Assembly (NCBI GenBank): GCA_041487355.1
Contig: JBGPND010000019.1
Location: 1-41,010, forward strand
Direction: 5' to 3'
DNA from: JAMXLO01 sp041487355
Lineage (GTDB): Bacteria; Pseudomonadota; Alphaproteobacteria; Acetobacterales; Acetobacteraceae
DNA: 41,010 bases
The notes under the pieces: model-generated
Databases searched by the model: none
What the model was told of the DNA's origin: nothing
Seen by the model: only the letters and a program-made list of their open reading frames with translations
Program-made: the position numbers and the translations under genes
Shown here: one piece after another, positions 33,583 through 41,010 of the stretch
How the letters are laid out: every line of letters begins with the position of its first letter
How positions within the stretch are numbered: the stretch's first letter is position 1

Positions 33583-34668
33583 TTACGCGCGACCCGCGGG
33601 GGCAGGATAGGTGATCGTGCCCCCTGGGAGAGGCACCGGAGCCCCGGTCGTACCCGGAAAACTGATCGGCAGCCCGGCTTGTGTGCGCGCAGCGAGGAAG
33701 CCGAAGCATTGCGCCTCCAGTGCGTCGCCGTCCCACCCGAGCGTCTCCACCGGATCGACCGGAACAGCGAGCCTGTCGCGCAGGGTCTGCATGATCGCCG
33801 GGTTGTGACGCCCGCCGCCGCATACCAGCCAGCGAAGCGGCGGAGCGGGAAGCGACGCGGCGGCGACCGCGCCGGCGGTGAACGCAACCAGTGTCGCCGC
33901 ACCGTCGGCCGGAGACAGCGTTTCGAGACCGCTCGCGGCAAGCGTGGCCGCGAAGTCCAGCCGGTCCAGGGATTTCGGCGCCGGCTTCGTGAAATACGGA
34001 TGCGCCAGCAGCCTGCCCAGCACCTGCCGATCGACCTGCCCGGAAAGCGCGATTGCACCATCCCGGTCGAACGCTGCACCCGCATGCCGCGCGATCCAGT
34101 CATCCAACGGGCCATTTCCCGGCCCGGTGTCGAATGCAACCAGGCTCCCGTCCGGCCCGATCCAGGTCACGTTCGCCACGCCGCCGATGTTCAGCACGGC
34201 GAGCGGCGTCGCCATGCCGCTTGCCAGGGCGGCATGGAACACCGGCGCAAGCGGCGCACCCTGGCCTCCCGCCGCCACATCGGCCGAACGGAAGTCATGC
34301 GCCACCGGCACGCCGGTCCGCCAGGCGAGTTCGGCCGCGTCACCGATCTGCCAGGTCCGTCGCCGGTCGGGCTGATGCAGGATGGTCTGGCCGTGGCAGC
34401 CGATGAGGTCCGCCTGCCGCCCCAGCGCCGCCACCGCGCGCACGTGATAGTCGGTCAGGCGCGCGGTGGCGCTCTTCAGCCGCCGGTCATCCGGGTCCAG
34501 CCGCGGCGCATGGTCCAGGATGCGCCGCAGGTCCGCCCGCAGCCGTTCGTCGTACGGCACCGTCAAGGTCGGGCCGAATTCGCCGATCCGCTCGCCGTCG
34601 GTTTGCAGCCAGGCTGCGTCGACGCCGTCCAGCGAGGTCCCGCTCATCAGCCCGATCGTGCGCAGCAT
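33583..34668 (-). CDS. anmK: Anhydro-N-acetylmuramic acid kinase
   Basis: AnmK phosphorylates and opens 1,6-anhydroMurNAc released in cell-wall turnover to MurNAc 6-phosphate, so that cell-wall sugars are recycled. This 361-residue protein has GLMSGTSLDGVD (residues 6-17), CHGQTI (91-96), GGVANVTW, and DTGPGN at 180-185 with the catalytic Asp, and LVCGGGRHN near the end. Length fits the family. It is divergent from tyrS with 57 bases between the two starts, an arrangement common in proteobacteria. A transcript terminator was not evident downstream. Confidence 0.95.
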   Translation of the reverse strand: MLRTIGLMSGTSLDGVDAAWLQTDGERIGEFGPTLTVPYDERLRADLRRILDHAPRLDPDDRRLKSATARLTDYHVRAVAALGRQADLIGCHGQTILHQPDRRRTWQIGDAAELAWRTGVPVAHDFRSADVAAGGQGAPLAPVFHAALASGMATPLAVLNIGGVANVTWIGPDGSLVAFDTGPGNGPLDDWIARHAGAAFDRDGAIALSGQVDRQVLGRLLAHPYFTKPAPKSLDRLDFAATLAASGLETLSPADGAATLVAFTAGAVAAASLPAPPLRWLVCGGGRHNPAIMQTLRDRLAVPVDPVETLGWDGDALEAQCFGFLAARTQAGLPISFPGTTGAPVPLPGGTITYPAPAGRA

Positions 34669-34725
34669 TTTCCCCTGCCCGCGTCTGTGCTAGCCCACGC
34701 TCCCTTCTGATACGGACCAGGCGCC

Positions 34726-35970
34726 ATGGTCAAAAGCGACTTCCTGCGGGAAGCCACCGAACGCGGCTTCGTCTTCCAGTGCACCGACACCGAGGGGCTG
34801 GACGCGGCGCTGCGCAGCGGCCCCGTCACCGCCTATATCGGCTTCGACTGCACCGCGGACAGCCTGCATGTCGGCAGCCTGGTGCAGATCATGATTCTCC
34901 GCTTATTGCAGCGCCACGGCCATCGTCCGCTGGTGCTGATGGGCGGCGGCACCACGCGCATCGGCGATCCGTCCGGCAAGGACGAATCGCGGCAACTGCT
35001 CACGGACGAACAGATTGCCGCCAACATGGCCGGCATCCGCCGCTGCTTCGACCCGTTCCTGCGCTTCGGCGACGGGCCCTCCGACGCGATCATGGCGAAC
35101 AACGGCGACTGGCTGAATGCGCTCGGCTACATCCCGCTGCTGCGCGAGGTCGGCACGCATTTCACCGTCAACCGCATGCTGAGCTTCGATTCCGTGCGGA
35201 TCCGGCTGGAGCGGGAGCATCCGCTGACCTTCCTCGAATTCAACTACATGATCCTGCAGAGCTATGATTTCCGCGAGCTGAACCGCCGCCACGGCGTCAC
35301 CTTGCAGATCGGCGGCTCGGACCAGTGGGGCAACATCGTCTGCGGCATCGAGCTGACCCGGCGCACCGACGGCAAGGCCGTCCACGGCCTGACCACGCCG
35401 CTGATCACCACCGCCTCCGGCGCCAAGATGGGCAAGACCGCACAGGGCGCGGTGTGGCTGACGCGCGATCGGCTGTCGCCCTACGAGTACTGGCAGTTCT
35501 GGCGCAACACCGAGGATGCGGATGTCGGCCGCTTCCTGCGCCTGTTCAGCGACCTGCCGCTGCCTGAGATCGCTCGGCTTGAGCAGCTCGCCGGGGCGGA
35601 CATCAACGAGGCGAAGAAGCTACTGGCGACCGAGGCGACCAGGCTTGCCCATGGAGCGGAGGCCGCCGCTGCGGCAGCGGAGACCGCGCGGCTCGCCTTC
35701 GAGGAGGGCGAAGCGGCCGACACTCTGCCCAGCGTGGAGGTGCCGCGCAGCGACCTCGCGGCCGGCATTCCGGCATTTCGCCTGTTCGCCCTGGCGGGCC
35801 TTGCCGGCAGCAATGGCGAGGCCCGGCGGCTGATCCGCGGCGGCGGGGCCCGCATCAACGACGTGCCCGTGACGGACGAGGGCCACACTGTCACGGTGGC
35901 CGACCTGCACGACGATGCGATCAAGCTGTCGGCCGGGCGCAAGCACCACCGCTTGGTGCGTGCGCCCTGA
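34726..35970 (+). CDS. tyrS: Tyrosyl-tRNA synthetase
   Basis: Class I synthetase that charges tRNA-Tyr. The 414-residue protein has a HIGH-type site HVGS at 48-51 (DCTADSLHVGSL), the tyrosine-binding YIGFDCT and GGSDQWGN (196-203) elements, a KMSKS-type KMGKT at 234-238 and a C-terminal S4-like RNA-binding domain (about 345-410, with RRLIRGGGARIND). The single-copy essential gene uses GC-rich codons like its neighbours. It is divergently transcribed from anmK. The start at 34726 is well supported by the MVKSDFLREATERGF N-terminus. Confidence 0.97.
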   Translation: MVKSDFLREATERGFVFQCTDTEGLDAALRSGPVTAYIGFDCTADSLHVGSLVQIMILRLLQRHGHRPLVLMGGGTTRIGDPSGKDESRQLLTDEQIAANMAGIRRCFDPFLRFGDGPSDAIMANNGDWLNALGYIPLLREVGTHFTVNRMLSFDSVRIRLEREHPLTFLEFNYMILQSYDFRELNRRHGVTLQIGGSDQWGNIVCGIELTRRTDGKAVHGLTTPLITTASGAKMGKTAQGAVWLTRDRLSPYEYWQFWRNTEDADVGRFLRLFSDLPLPEIARLEQLAGADINEAKKLLATEATRLAHGAEAAAAAAETARLAFEEGEAADTLPSVEVPRSDLAAGIPAFRLFALAGLAGSNGEARRLIRGGGARINDVPVTDEGHTVTVADLHDDAIKLSAGRKHHRLVRAP

Positions 35971-36152
35971 GCGCTCAGACCACCTCGGGGTTCGCCGTTC
36001 GGCACGGACCCTGCCCACCAGGACTGAGCACCCCGCGTCTGGATTGGCGTTTCCGGCTTGCGGAACACCTGGTGCTTGTCGATCAGGCGCACCGCCTGCG
36101 GCAGGCAGCAGCTTGAATCGGGCACCGGTGCCGCACGCGTTGCGGGAAGCTT

Positions 36153-37073
36153 TCAGCCTTCGTAGGCCAGCCGCAATCCTGCCTCGGGCCAATCCATAGC
36201 GACGAGCTGCCCGGTGCCCGAAAGCGTGACATAGGCCGTCCGCAGGTCCAGGCCGCCGAAGCAGATATTGGTGGTGACCGGATCGGGCATGGCTACCTGC
36301 CGCAGCAGCCTGCCATCCGGCGCGATCACGCTGATGCAGCCGGTGATCAGCGTCGCGACGCAGATATTGCCCGCCGCATCCACCTTCAGGCTGTCGAAGC
36401 GCTGGAACCCGCCGAGGCCGGCGACCAGCCGCCCGCCATTCGGCGAGGGCCAGCCCTGCTTCGTCGCCACCCCCGGCCCGGTGATGTCGAAGGCCCAGAG
36501 CCGCGCGGGCTCGGTTTCGGCGACGTAGAGTACCTTGCCGTCCGGCGACAGGCCGATGCCGTTCGGCGTCAGGCAGGGGAATGCCACCTCGACAATCTTC
36601 GAGCCGTCCGCCAGCGCGTAGTAGATCACGCCGTGGTCGCGGTCCCGCGCCCGGCTCTTGCCGAGGTCGGTGAAGTAGAATCCGCCATTGGCGTCGAACA
36701 CGATGTCGTTCGGCCCGCGCAGGGGGTTCGCGCCGCAGCGGTCGTACAGCACGCTGACCGCGCCGGTCTTCGGGTCCACCCGCTCGATCCGGCCGCTGGT
36801 GTAGTCCGAGGCCTGCATGGCCGGCCGCAGCAGCCCCATCTCCAGCCGCCAGGCGAAGCCGCCGTTGTTGCAGACGTAAAATGCACCGTCGGGCCCCACC
36901 GCCAGGCCGTTCGGCCCGCCGCCGGTCCGCGCGATCACCTGCACCGTGCCGTCCGGCAGCACGCGGCTGACGGTCTGGCGCTCGATCTCGACCAGCACGA
37001 CCGAGCCGTCCCGCATCGCCACCGGCCCCTCCGGAAAGCTCAATCCCGTCGCCACGACGCGCAATCCGCTCAT
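36153..37073 (-). CDS. SMP-30/gluconolactonase-like protein
   Basis: A 306-residue six-bladed beta-propeller lactonase-type protein. Motifs include FPEGP with the metal-binding Glu (residue 15), GPNGLAVGPDG, GPNDIVFDANGGFYFTD, TPNGIGLSPDGKVLYVAETE, and DSLKVDAAGNICVAT. These are the Ca-binding Glu/Asn/Asp positions of SMP-30/gluconolactonases, which hydrolyse sugar or other lactones. No signal peptide, so cytoplasmic. The substrate cannot be told. It is convergent with tyrS, with 182 bases between stops that contain a small GCCTG-CGG-CAGGC hairpin and no clear gene. Confidence 0.9.
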   Translation of the reverse strand: MSGLRVVATGLSFPEGPVAMRDGSVVLVEIERQTVSRVLPDGTVQVIARTGGGPNGLAVGPDGAFYVCNNGGFAWRLEMGLLRPAMQASDYTSGRIERVDPKTGAVSVLYDRCGANPLRGPNDIVFDANGGFYFTDLGKSRARDRDHGVIYYALADGSKIVEVAFPCLTPNGIGLSPDGKVLYVAETEPARLWAFDITGPGVATKQGWPSPNGGRLVAGLGGFQRFDSLKVDAAGNICVATLITGCISVIAPDGRLLRQVAMPDPVTTNICFGGLDLRTAYVTLSGTGQLVAMDWPEAGLRLAYEG

Positions 37074-37155
37074 TGTCCGTTCCCCCCGACCGATGCGGCG
37101 AGCCTAGCCGATCCGACGGCGAGGAAAAGCGGTTTGGTAGGGATTTCGTGCTGCC

Positions 37156-38634
37156 ATGTCGCGCATGTCGCTCTCATCGCGCCGCGCATTGCCAACCCCC
37201 TGGACCGGCCAGGCCGACCGGACATTCCTGCTGACGATGGCCGGCTGCGCTTTCTTCGGCGCCAGCACCGCCTGCGCATTGCTCGCGCCGCTCTGGTTCT
37301 GGCTGCCGCCGGCCGCGGCGGCGGCAGTCGGCATTGCCATCCTGGCGTTTCGGCACACAGTCGTATTCTGCGTCGCCTGGCTGCTGATCGCGGGGGCCAC
37401 GCTGGAGATGACACTCCAGGATCTCGTCGGCCCCGCGGCATTCCAGAGCACGATCGCGGCGGTCAAGGGGGCGGAGCTGGCGCTCGCAGTGATCTGCATT
37501 CTTCGCTACGGCCTGAATTCGGACGTGTTCAACCCCGGCCTCGGCTTCCTGGCGATGTTCGTCGTGGGGCAGGCGCATGGCCTGCACCACGATCTGACGC
37601 AGGCCGAGAGCCTCCGCTCGCTCGCCGGTTCGTTCGCGCCCTTTGCCTTCGCGTTCAGCCGCCTTTCCCGAAACTGGGCGCAGGCGGTGATTCGCACGAC
37701 GGCCTGGGTACCCCTGCTCAGCGTGGCAGGCGGGGGAATCCTCGACTTGGCGGGCCTGCGTCCGCTGTTCTTCGAAGGCGGCGGCGAGCGGTTGGCGGGG
37801 CTGGGCCATCCCGCCTTCCTCGCCGGATTCTGCCTCGCCGCCATCTATGCCTGTCTGATCGAGCTCTATCGCGAGGGAGAGTCGCGCACGCTGCTGCTGC
37901 TGGCGGTCAATTTCCTGATCCTGGCGCTGACCGGCGCGCGCGCGCCGCTGGCCTATGCCGTCGCCGTGACCGGGCTCACCCTGTGCCTCGTCCGCTCCTC
38001 GGCGTTCCCCCGCCGATGCCGGATTCTGCCCCTGCTGCTCGCGGCCTGCCTGTTGCCCCTGCTGGTGATTCTGGCCAGCGACCTTTCGACGGTGCGGTTG
38101 TTCAACGTGCTGAGCAACGAGGCCGGCAATCTCAGTGGCCGCGACCTGCTCTGGCCGCCGTTCGAGCAGGCGGCCGCGGCCTCGCCGTGGGTCGGCTGGG
38201 GGCTGGGCGCGGGCAATGCCATCATTCCGCCGGACAGCGAGCTGGCGCGGCTGATCCAGACCTGGGCGGCGCACAACGAGTATCTCCGCATGCGGGTGGA
38301 GGGCGGCCTGATCGGCCTCGGTCTGCTCGTCGTCCTGTTCGTGCTGTGGGTCGTGCACCACACCAGCCGGCTGCGCCGAACCGACCGGGTGATCATGCGC
38401 CTCGTCTTCATTGCCTTCGCCGCCCATGCCTATACCGACAACGTGCTGATCTCGACCACCGCCTGTGTATTCTTCGCTTTCGCAACCGCGGTGTTCGCGC
38501 GCGGCGCACGCGAGCGTGAGGCGCTTTCCCAGCTCGACAGTCCGCGGCCAGGCCCACGGGTCAAGGGCCCGAGGGCAGGCCCACGGGTCCAGAGCCCGAG
38601 GGCAAGCTTGCTGGACGCAGGCGAGGTGGCGTAG
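37156..38634 (+). CDS. O-antigen ligase/polymerase-type membrane protein
   Basis: A 492-residue inner-membrane protein with about 10-11 hydrophobic helices. It has O-antigen ligase/Wzy-type signatures: LTGARAPLAYA (about 258-268), a loop with SGRDLLWPPF then PWVGWGLGAGN (about 331-357), and AHNEYLRMRVEGGLIGLG (about 374-391). Such proteins polymerise or transfer glycans at the periplasmic face. Substrate unknown. The C-terminal 30 residues are Pro/Arg/Gly-rich and encoded by two 27-base tandem repeats, so this tail is probably a recent expansion and not catalytic. It starts at MSRMSL 82 bases from the divergent SMP-30-like gene. Confidence 0.85.
   Translation: MSRMSLSSRRALPTPWTGQADRTFLLTMAGCAFFGASTACALLAPLWFWLPPAAAAAVGIAILAFRHTVVFCVAWLLIAGATLEMTLQDLVGPAAFQSTIAAVKGAELALAVICILRYGLNSDVFNPGLGFLAMFVVGQAHGLHHDLTQAESLRSLAGSFAPFAFAFSRLSRNWAQAVIRTTAWVPLLSVAGGGILDLAGLRPLFFEGGGERLAGLGHPAFLAGFCLAAIYACLIELYREGESRTLLLLAVNFLILALTGARAPLAYAVAVTGLTLCLVRSSAFPRRCRILPLLLAACLLPLLVILASDLSTVRLFNVLSNEAGNLSGRDLLWPPFEQAAAASPWVGWGLGAGNAIIPPDSELARLIQTWAAHNEYLRMRVEGGLIGLGLLVVLFVLWVVHHTSRLRRTDRVIMRLVFIAFAAHAYTDNVLISTTACVFFAFATAVFARGAREREALSQLDSPRPGPRVKGPRAGPRVQSPRASLLDAGEVA
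38550..38603. repeat. Two 27-base in-frame tandem repeats
   Basis: Units 38550-38576 and 38577-38603 match at 25 of 27 bases. They encode nine-residue PGPRVKGPRA-like units in the C-terminal tail of the O-antigen-ligase-type protein. Since the unit is nine codons, duplication keeps the reading frame. Copy number could differ between strains. Confidence 0.88.
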
Positions 38635-38666
38635 GCACGCTTGCATCGCTGCCGGAGCCGTGCCTC

Positions 38667-39635
38667 ATGCGATTCATTCGTGTCCTTCTTGGCCTGCTGC
38701 TGCCGCTGATGCTTGGCGCGAAGCTGGCTGCCGCCTCCGGCCTCGCTTTTGTGATCAACTCGGGCGGCGCCTCGGTCAGCCTGGTCGACATGTCCGGGCA
38801 GAAGGAGCTGCGCCGCATCCCGGTGCTGCGCGAGCCGCACCACCTCGCGCTGTCTCCCGACGGCAAGAGCCTGCTGGTGGGCGACACCGTCGGCAACGAG
38901 ATGCTGTTCCTGGATCCCGCGACCGGAGCGATCCAGAAGCGCATACCGGTGGCGGATCCGTATCAACTGGGATTCAGCCCGAACGGCAAGTTCCTGGTGG
39001 TGAACGGCCTGGCCCGTAACCAGATCGACGTCTACGACGCCGCCAGCATGCAGTTGCTGAAGCGGTTCCCGGTCGCTTCGATGCCGAGCCACCTCGCCTA
39101 TGCACCGGATTCCAGTCGCGTGTTCGTCAGCCTGCAAGGCAGCGATGCTCTGGTGGCGATCGACCTCGGCAGGCTGGGGATTCTGTGGAACCAGAATGTG
39201 GGCAAGACGCCGGCCGGCGTCCTGTGGCAGGACGGCAAGGTGCTGGTCGCCGACATGGGCACCGACTATGTCGCCGTCGTGGATCCGTCGGATGGGCGCG
39301 TGATCAATCGCATCCACACCGGCAAGGGCGCGCACAACCTGTTCCTATCGCCCGATCGCAGGATCATCTGGGTGAACAACCGCGTCGCCGGCACCACCAC
39401 GTCGCTCGACGCGTCCACCCTGGCGCCGATCCGCAGCTACAACATTCCCGGCGGCCCCGACGATATCGACTTCGCCCCCGACGGCAGATTGTGGATCACG
39501 CGCCGCTGGGCGGAGAAGGTGGCGGTGCTCGATCCGAAGACCGGCGATTTCCAGACGATCGAAGTCGGTCGCTCCCCCCACGGTCTCTTCCTCAATCCCG
39601 GGGCGAACGCGGCTGCGAGCGTGGCAGCGCGCTGA
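38667..39635 (+). CDS. Exported YVTN/YncE-type beta-propeller protein
   Basis: A 322-residue exported protein with a signal peptide (about 1-23, LLGLLLPLMLGAKLAAA). Repeated propeller blades each end in patterns like HHLALSPDGKSLLVGD, YQLGFSPNGKFLVVNG, SHLAYAPDSSRVFVS, HNLFLSPDRRIIWVN, DDIDFAPDGRLWITR and HGLFLNPG, typical of YVTN/surface-layer propellers, probably 6-7 blades. It should reside in the periplasm or at the surface and bind a partner or substrate; function unknown. It is followed by a sterol-desaturase-family gene after only 4 bases, so the two are cotranscribed and probably linked. Confidence 0.88.
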   Translation: MRFIRVLLGLLLPLMLGAKLAAASGLAFVINSGGASVSLVDMSGQKELRRIPVLREPHHLALSPDGKSLLVGDTVGNEMLFLDPATGAIQKRIPVADPYQLGFSPNGKFLVVNGLARNQIDVYDAASMQLLKRFPVASMPSHLAYAPDSSRVFVSLQGSDALVAIDLGRLGILWNQNVGKTPAGVLWQDGKVLVADMGTDYVAVVDPSDGRVINRIHTGKGAHNLFLSPDRRIIWVNNRVAGTTTSLDASTLAPIRSYNIPGGPDDIDFAPDGRLWITRRWAEKVAVLDPKTGDFQTIEVGRSPHGLFLNPGANAAASVAAR

Positions 39636-39639
39636 GCCG

Positions 39640-40608
39640 ATGCCTGATCCCTTCGACCTTTCCGCCGGCTGGCTGCAGGAACATCTGCTGATCCCGCTGC
39701 TCTACTGGCTGGACCTGATGCAGTGGGAAGACGTGTCCTACGGCTGGGCGCTGTTCGCGGTGTATGGCGCCTGCCAGGTGGCAATCACCTACGCGGTCTG
39801 CGTGCCGCTCGAACACTGGCGCCCGGTGGAGCGCTGGCCGGATGCCAGGGCGGTCACGGTGGACATGCTCTACACCATCATCTCGCGCGTCGGCGTGTTG
39901 CCGCTGTTCACCTTCGTGCTGTTCTACCGCGCGCAGGTGACACTGAACGGTTTCCTCGCCGATCACGGCTGGGTGCCGCCGACGCTGGAGCGGTTGCTGC
40001 CGTCCCTGCTCGGCCAGCCCGTGCTGACCTTCATACTCTATGCGGTCATCCTCGACTGCGCCGACTACTGGCGGCACCGCCTGTCGCACCGGTTCAACTG
40101 GTGGTGGGCACTGCATTCGCTGCACCACGCGCAGCGGCAGATGACGTTCTGGTCAGACGATCGCAACCACGTGCTGGACGACCTGATCGGCGCGCTGTGG
40201 TTCGGCGCGATCGCGCTGGCGATCGGCGTTCCGCCGCTGCAGTTCCCGCTGCTGGTGCTGGTGCTGCGCTTCCTCGAGAGCCTGTCGCACGCCAACGTCC
40301 GGCTGTCGTTCGGCGCGATCGGCGAGCGGCTGCTGATCTCGCCGCGCTTCCACCGTGCGCATCACGGTCTGCTCGCCGCCGGCCAGAAGAGCTGCAACTA
40401 CGGCGCGGTGCTGCCCTGGTGGGACATACTGTTCGGCACCGCCGACTTCAGCCGCGACTACGTGGCCACCGGCGATCCGACGGGTGAGGAAGCGCTGGCG
40501 ACCGGTTCGTATTTCCGCCAGCAATGGGCCGGGCTGCGGCGGTTCGCCGGCGTTGTCGGGTCGAGCGGCGGCCAGGTAGCCGCGTCCATTCCCGAACAGC
40601 AGCGTTAG
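39640..40608 (+). CDS. Sterol desaturase/fatty acid hydroxylase family membrane protein
   Basis: A 322-residue integral membrane di-iron oxygenase-type protein. Its histidine motifs are HRLSH (146-150), HSLHH (159-163), His177, His217 and HRAHH (238-242), the eight-His set of the fatty-acid-hydroxylase superfamily. Membrane segments lie around 35-57, 78-97, 125-140 and 185-212. Substrates in the family include sterols, hopanoids, sphingoid bases and alkylglycerol ethers; nothing in the sequence chooses among them. It follows the propeller gene by 4 bases. This is the second member of the superfamily in the window after 22549-23073, but the two are not close copies. Confidence 0.88.
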   Translation: MPDPFDLSAGWLQEHLLIPLLYWLDLMQWEDVSYGWALFAVYGACQVAITYAVCVPLEHWRPVERWPDARAVTVDMLYTIISRVGVLPLFTFVLFYRAQVTLNGFLADHGWVPPTLERLLPSLLGQPVLTFILYAVILDCADYWRHRLSHRFNWWWALHSLHHAQRQMTFWSDDRNHVLDDLIGALWFGAIALAIGVPPLQFPLLVLVLRFLESLSHANVRLSFGAIGERLLISPRFHRAHHGLLAAGQKSCNYGAVLPWWDILFGTADFSRDYVATGDPTGEEALATGSYFRQQWAGLRRFAGVVGSSGGQVAASIPEQQR

Positions 40609-40625
40609 CGAAGCAGGCAGAAAGC

Positions 40626-40751
40626 ATTGAACGCAGAGATCGCCGAGGACGCAGAGATCGCAGAGAAGGATAAGGATTCTGAAGCGCTTCGCGCGAAGCG
40701 CGTTCATTTTCCTTTGCGATCTCTGCGTCCTTTGCGATCTTTGCGTTGAAT
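40626..40751. repeat. Long imperfect inverted repeat with central palindrome
   Basis: Left arm from about 40626 (ATTGAACGCAGAGATCGC, then GAGGACGCAGAGATCGCAGAG) pairs with the right arm ending at 40751 (TTTGCGATCTCTGCGTCC, then TTTGCGATCTTTGCGTTGAAT). The centre holds the perfect 18-base palindrome GCGCTTCGCGCGAAGCGC (40684-40701). Each arm repeats a GACGCAGAGATCGC-type unit. Elements of this ACGCAGAGATCGC type are familiar between genes of many bacteria. It lies after the desaturase gene and may act as terminator. Confidence 0.85.
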
Positions 40752-40863
40752 CCTGCTGTCCGCCCGAGGCGCTCGGAGCAGTCGCGTCCCGCTACTCATT
40801 GAGGCTGCAGCGATCGCCCGCTAACCTTGCCGCTGGCGAACCGCCAACCAGTCAGGTGCAACC

Positions 40864-41010
40864 ATGGATGTTCAAGCAGTCAGCCGTATGCATCGCCCGC
40901 AGGGCATGCCGTTCCGCTGCAACAAGATCGGCCACGTCGCTCTCTACGTGAAGGACCTCGAACGCTCGGCGAAATTCTACACCGAGGTGATGGGGTTCAG
41001 CATTTCCGAC
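40864..41010 (+). CDS. VOC/glyoxalase-family protein, N-terminal part (cut by window end)
   Basis: The first 49 codons are visible, with AGGTG upstream of the ATG at 40864. After a short leader (MDVQAVSRMHRPQG) comes KIGHVALYVKDLERSAKFYTEVMGF, the beta-alpha-beta start of a vicinal-oxygen-chelate domain: His in GHVALYV is a typical metal ligand, and FYTEVMGF is the usual helix end. VOC proteins include glyoxalase I, extradiol dioxygenases and fosfomycin-resistance enzymes. The rest lies outside the window, so the specific function is open. Confidence 0.82.
   Translation, partial: MDVQAVSRMHRPQGMPFRCNKIGHVALYVKDLERSAKFYTEVMGFSISD

Noticed and set aside
34903..35385. 160-codon minus-strand frame inside tyrS
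   Set aside because: Antisense shadow of a well-conserved tyrosyl-tRNA synthetase.
35971..36152. Possible gene fragment between tyrS and the SMP-30-like gene (minus frame with AVRLIDKHQVFRKPETP)
   Set aside because: The short segment looks somewhat protein-like but I recognise no family and it runs into tyrS antisense. Too little to support a feature.

Overview
The window is a GC-rich chromosomal stretch from a Gram-negative bacterium. A cyclic beta-1,2-glucan synthase, an entericidin lipoprotein, CsbD and DUF3309 small proteins and a PilZ-tailed chemoreceptor relic point to an alphaproteobacterium. The overall gene style fits Rhodospirillales/Acetobacteraceae, but this placement is inference because there is no rRNA or other decisive marker. 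Almost all of the long open frames opposite the genes are antisense shadows of GC-rich coding sequence.

Layout. (1) 135-5672, minus strand: a tight [NiFe]-hydrogenase maturation operon, hypF-hypC-SIS isomerase-hypD-hypE, with 4-base stop/start overlaps and a phosphoheptose-isomerase-like gene inside it. No hydrogenase structural genes, hypA or hypB are in view. (2) 5818-7950, minus: a REC-PAS-GGDEF-EAL cyclic-di-GMP protein. A palindromic repeat separates it from hypF. (3) 8403-10840, plus: a run of seven small envelope or stress-type proteins (glycine-zipper lipoprotein, entericidin, a basic peptide, CsbD, DUF3309, a Spy/LTXXQ-like protein, a Tyr/Gln-rich secreted protein) and a secreted helical protein. 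A divergent NRAMP-type transporter and a membrane-anchored TPR-like protein follow. (4) 13684-22287, plus: the 2867-residue cyclic beta-1,2-glucan synthase. (5) 22549-24344: a small fatty-acid-hydroxylase-family gene, then a decayed zone with a truncated and frameshifted chemoreceptor-PilZ relic, a frameshifted small gene and one short uncertain frame. (6) 24345-29418, minus: a sulfur-trafficking operon, cysE-iscR-cysteine desulfurase-iscS-ferredoxin-mnmA, running directly into a tRNA-Met gene. The mnmA stop codon lies inside the tRNA. (7) 29766-32682: an alpha/beta hydrolase (plus), then a VanZ-domain membrane protein and an unrecognised membrane-anchored protein (minus), with two copies of one long palindromic repeat family around them. 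(8) 33583-41010: anmK and tyrS (divergent), an SMP-30/gluconolactonase-like protein, an O-antigen-ligase-type membrane protein, a secreted YVTN-type beta-propeller paired with a sterol-desaturase-family protein, a long inverted repeat, and the start of a VOC/glyoxalase-family gene cut by the window end.

How the parts fit. The sulfur operon reads as one pathway: CysE makes O-acetylserine for cysteine, two PLP desulfurases take sulfur from cysteine, an IscR-type Fe-S sensor probably controls the set, the ferredoxin supplies electrons for cluster chemistry, and MnmA puts sulfur on tRNA. The hyp operon encodes the Fe(CN)2CO branch of hydrogenase cofactor assembly: HypF and HypE make the cyanide, HypC and HypD carry the iron. 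The glucan synthase, small envelope proteins, O-antigen-ligase-type protein and desaturases form a general envelope-adaptation theme but are not obviously one system. No CRISPR array, phage, intact transposase or clear new defence system was found. The most distinctive observations are the mnmA/tRNA-Met overlap, the isomerase embedded in the hyp operon, the extra cysteines of the IscR-like regulator, and the unrecognised gene before the VanZ-type gene.
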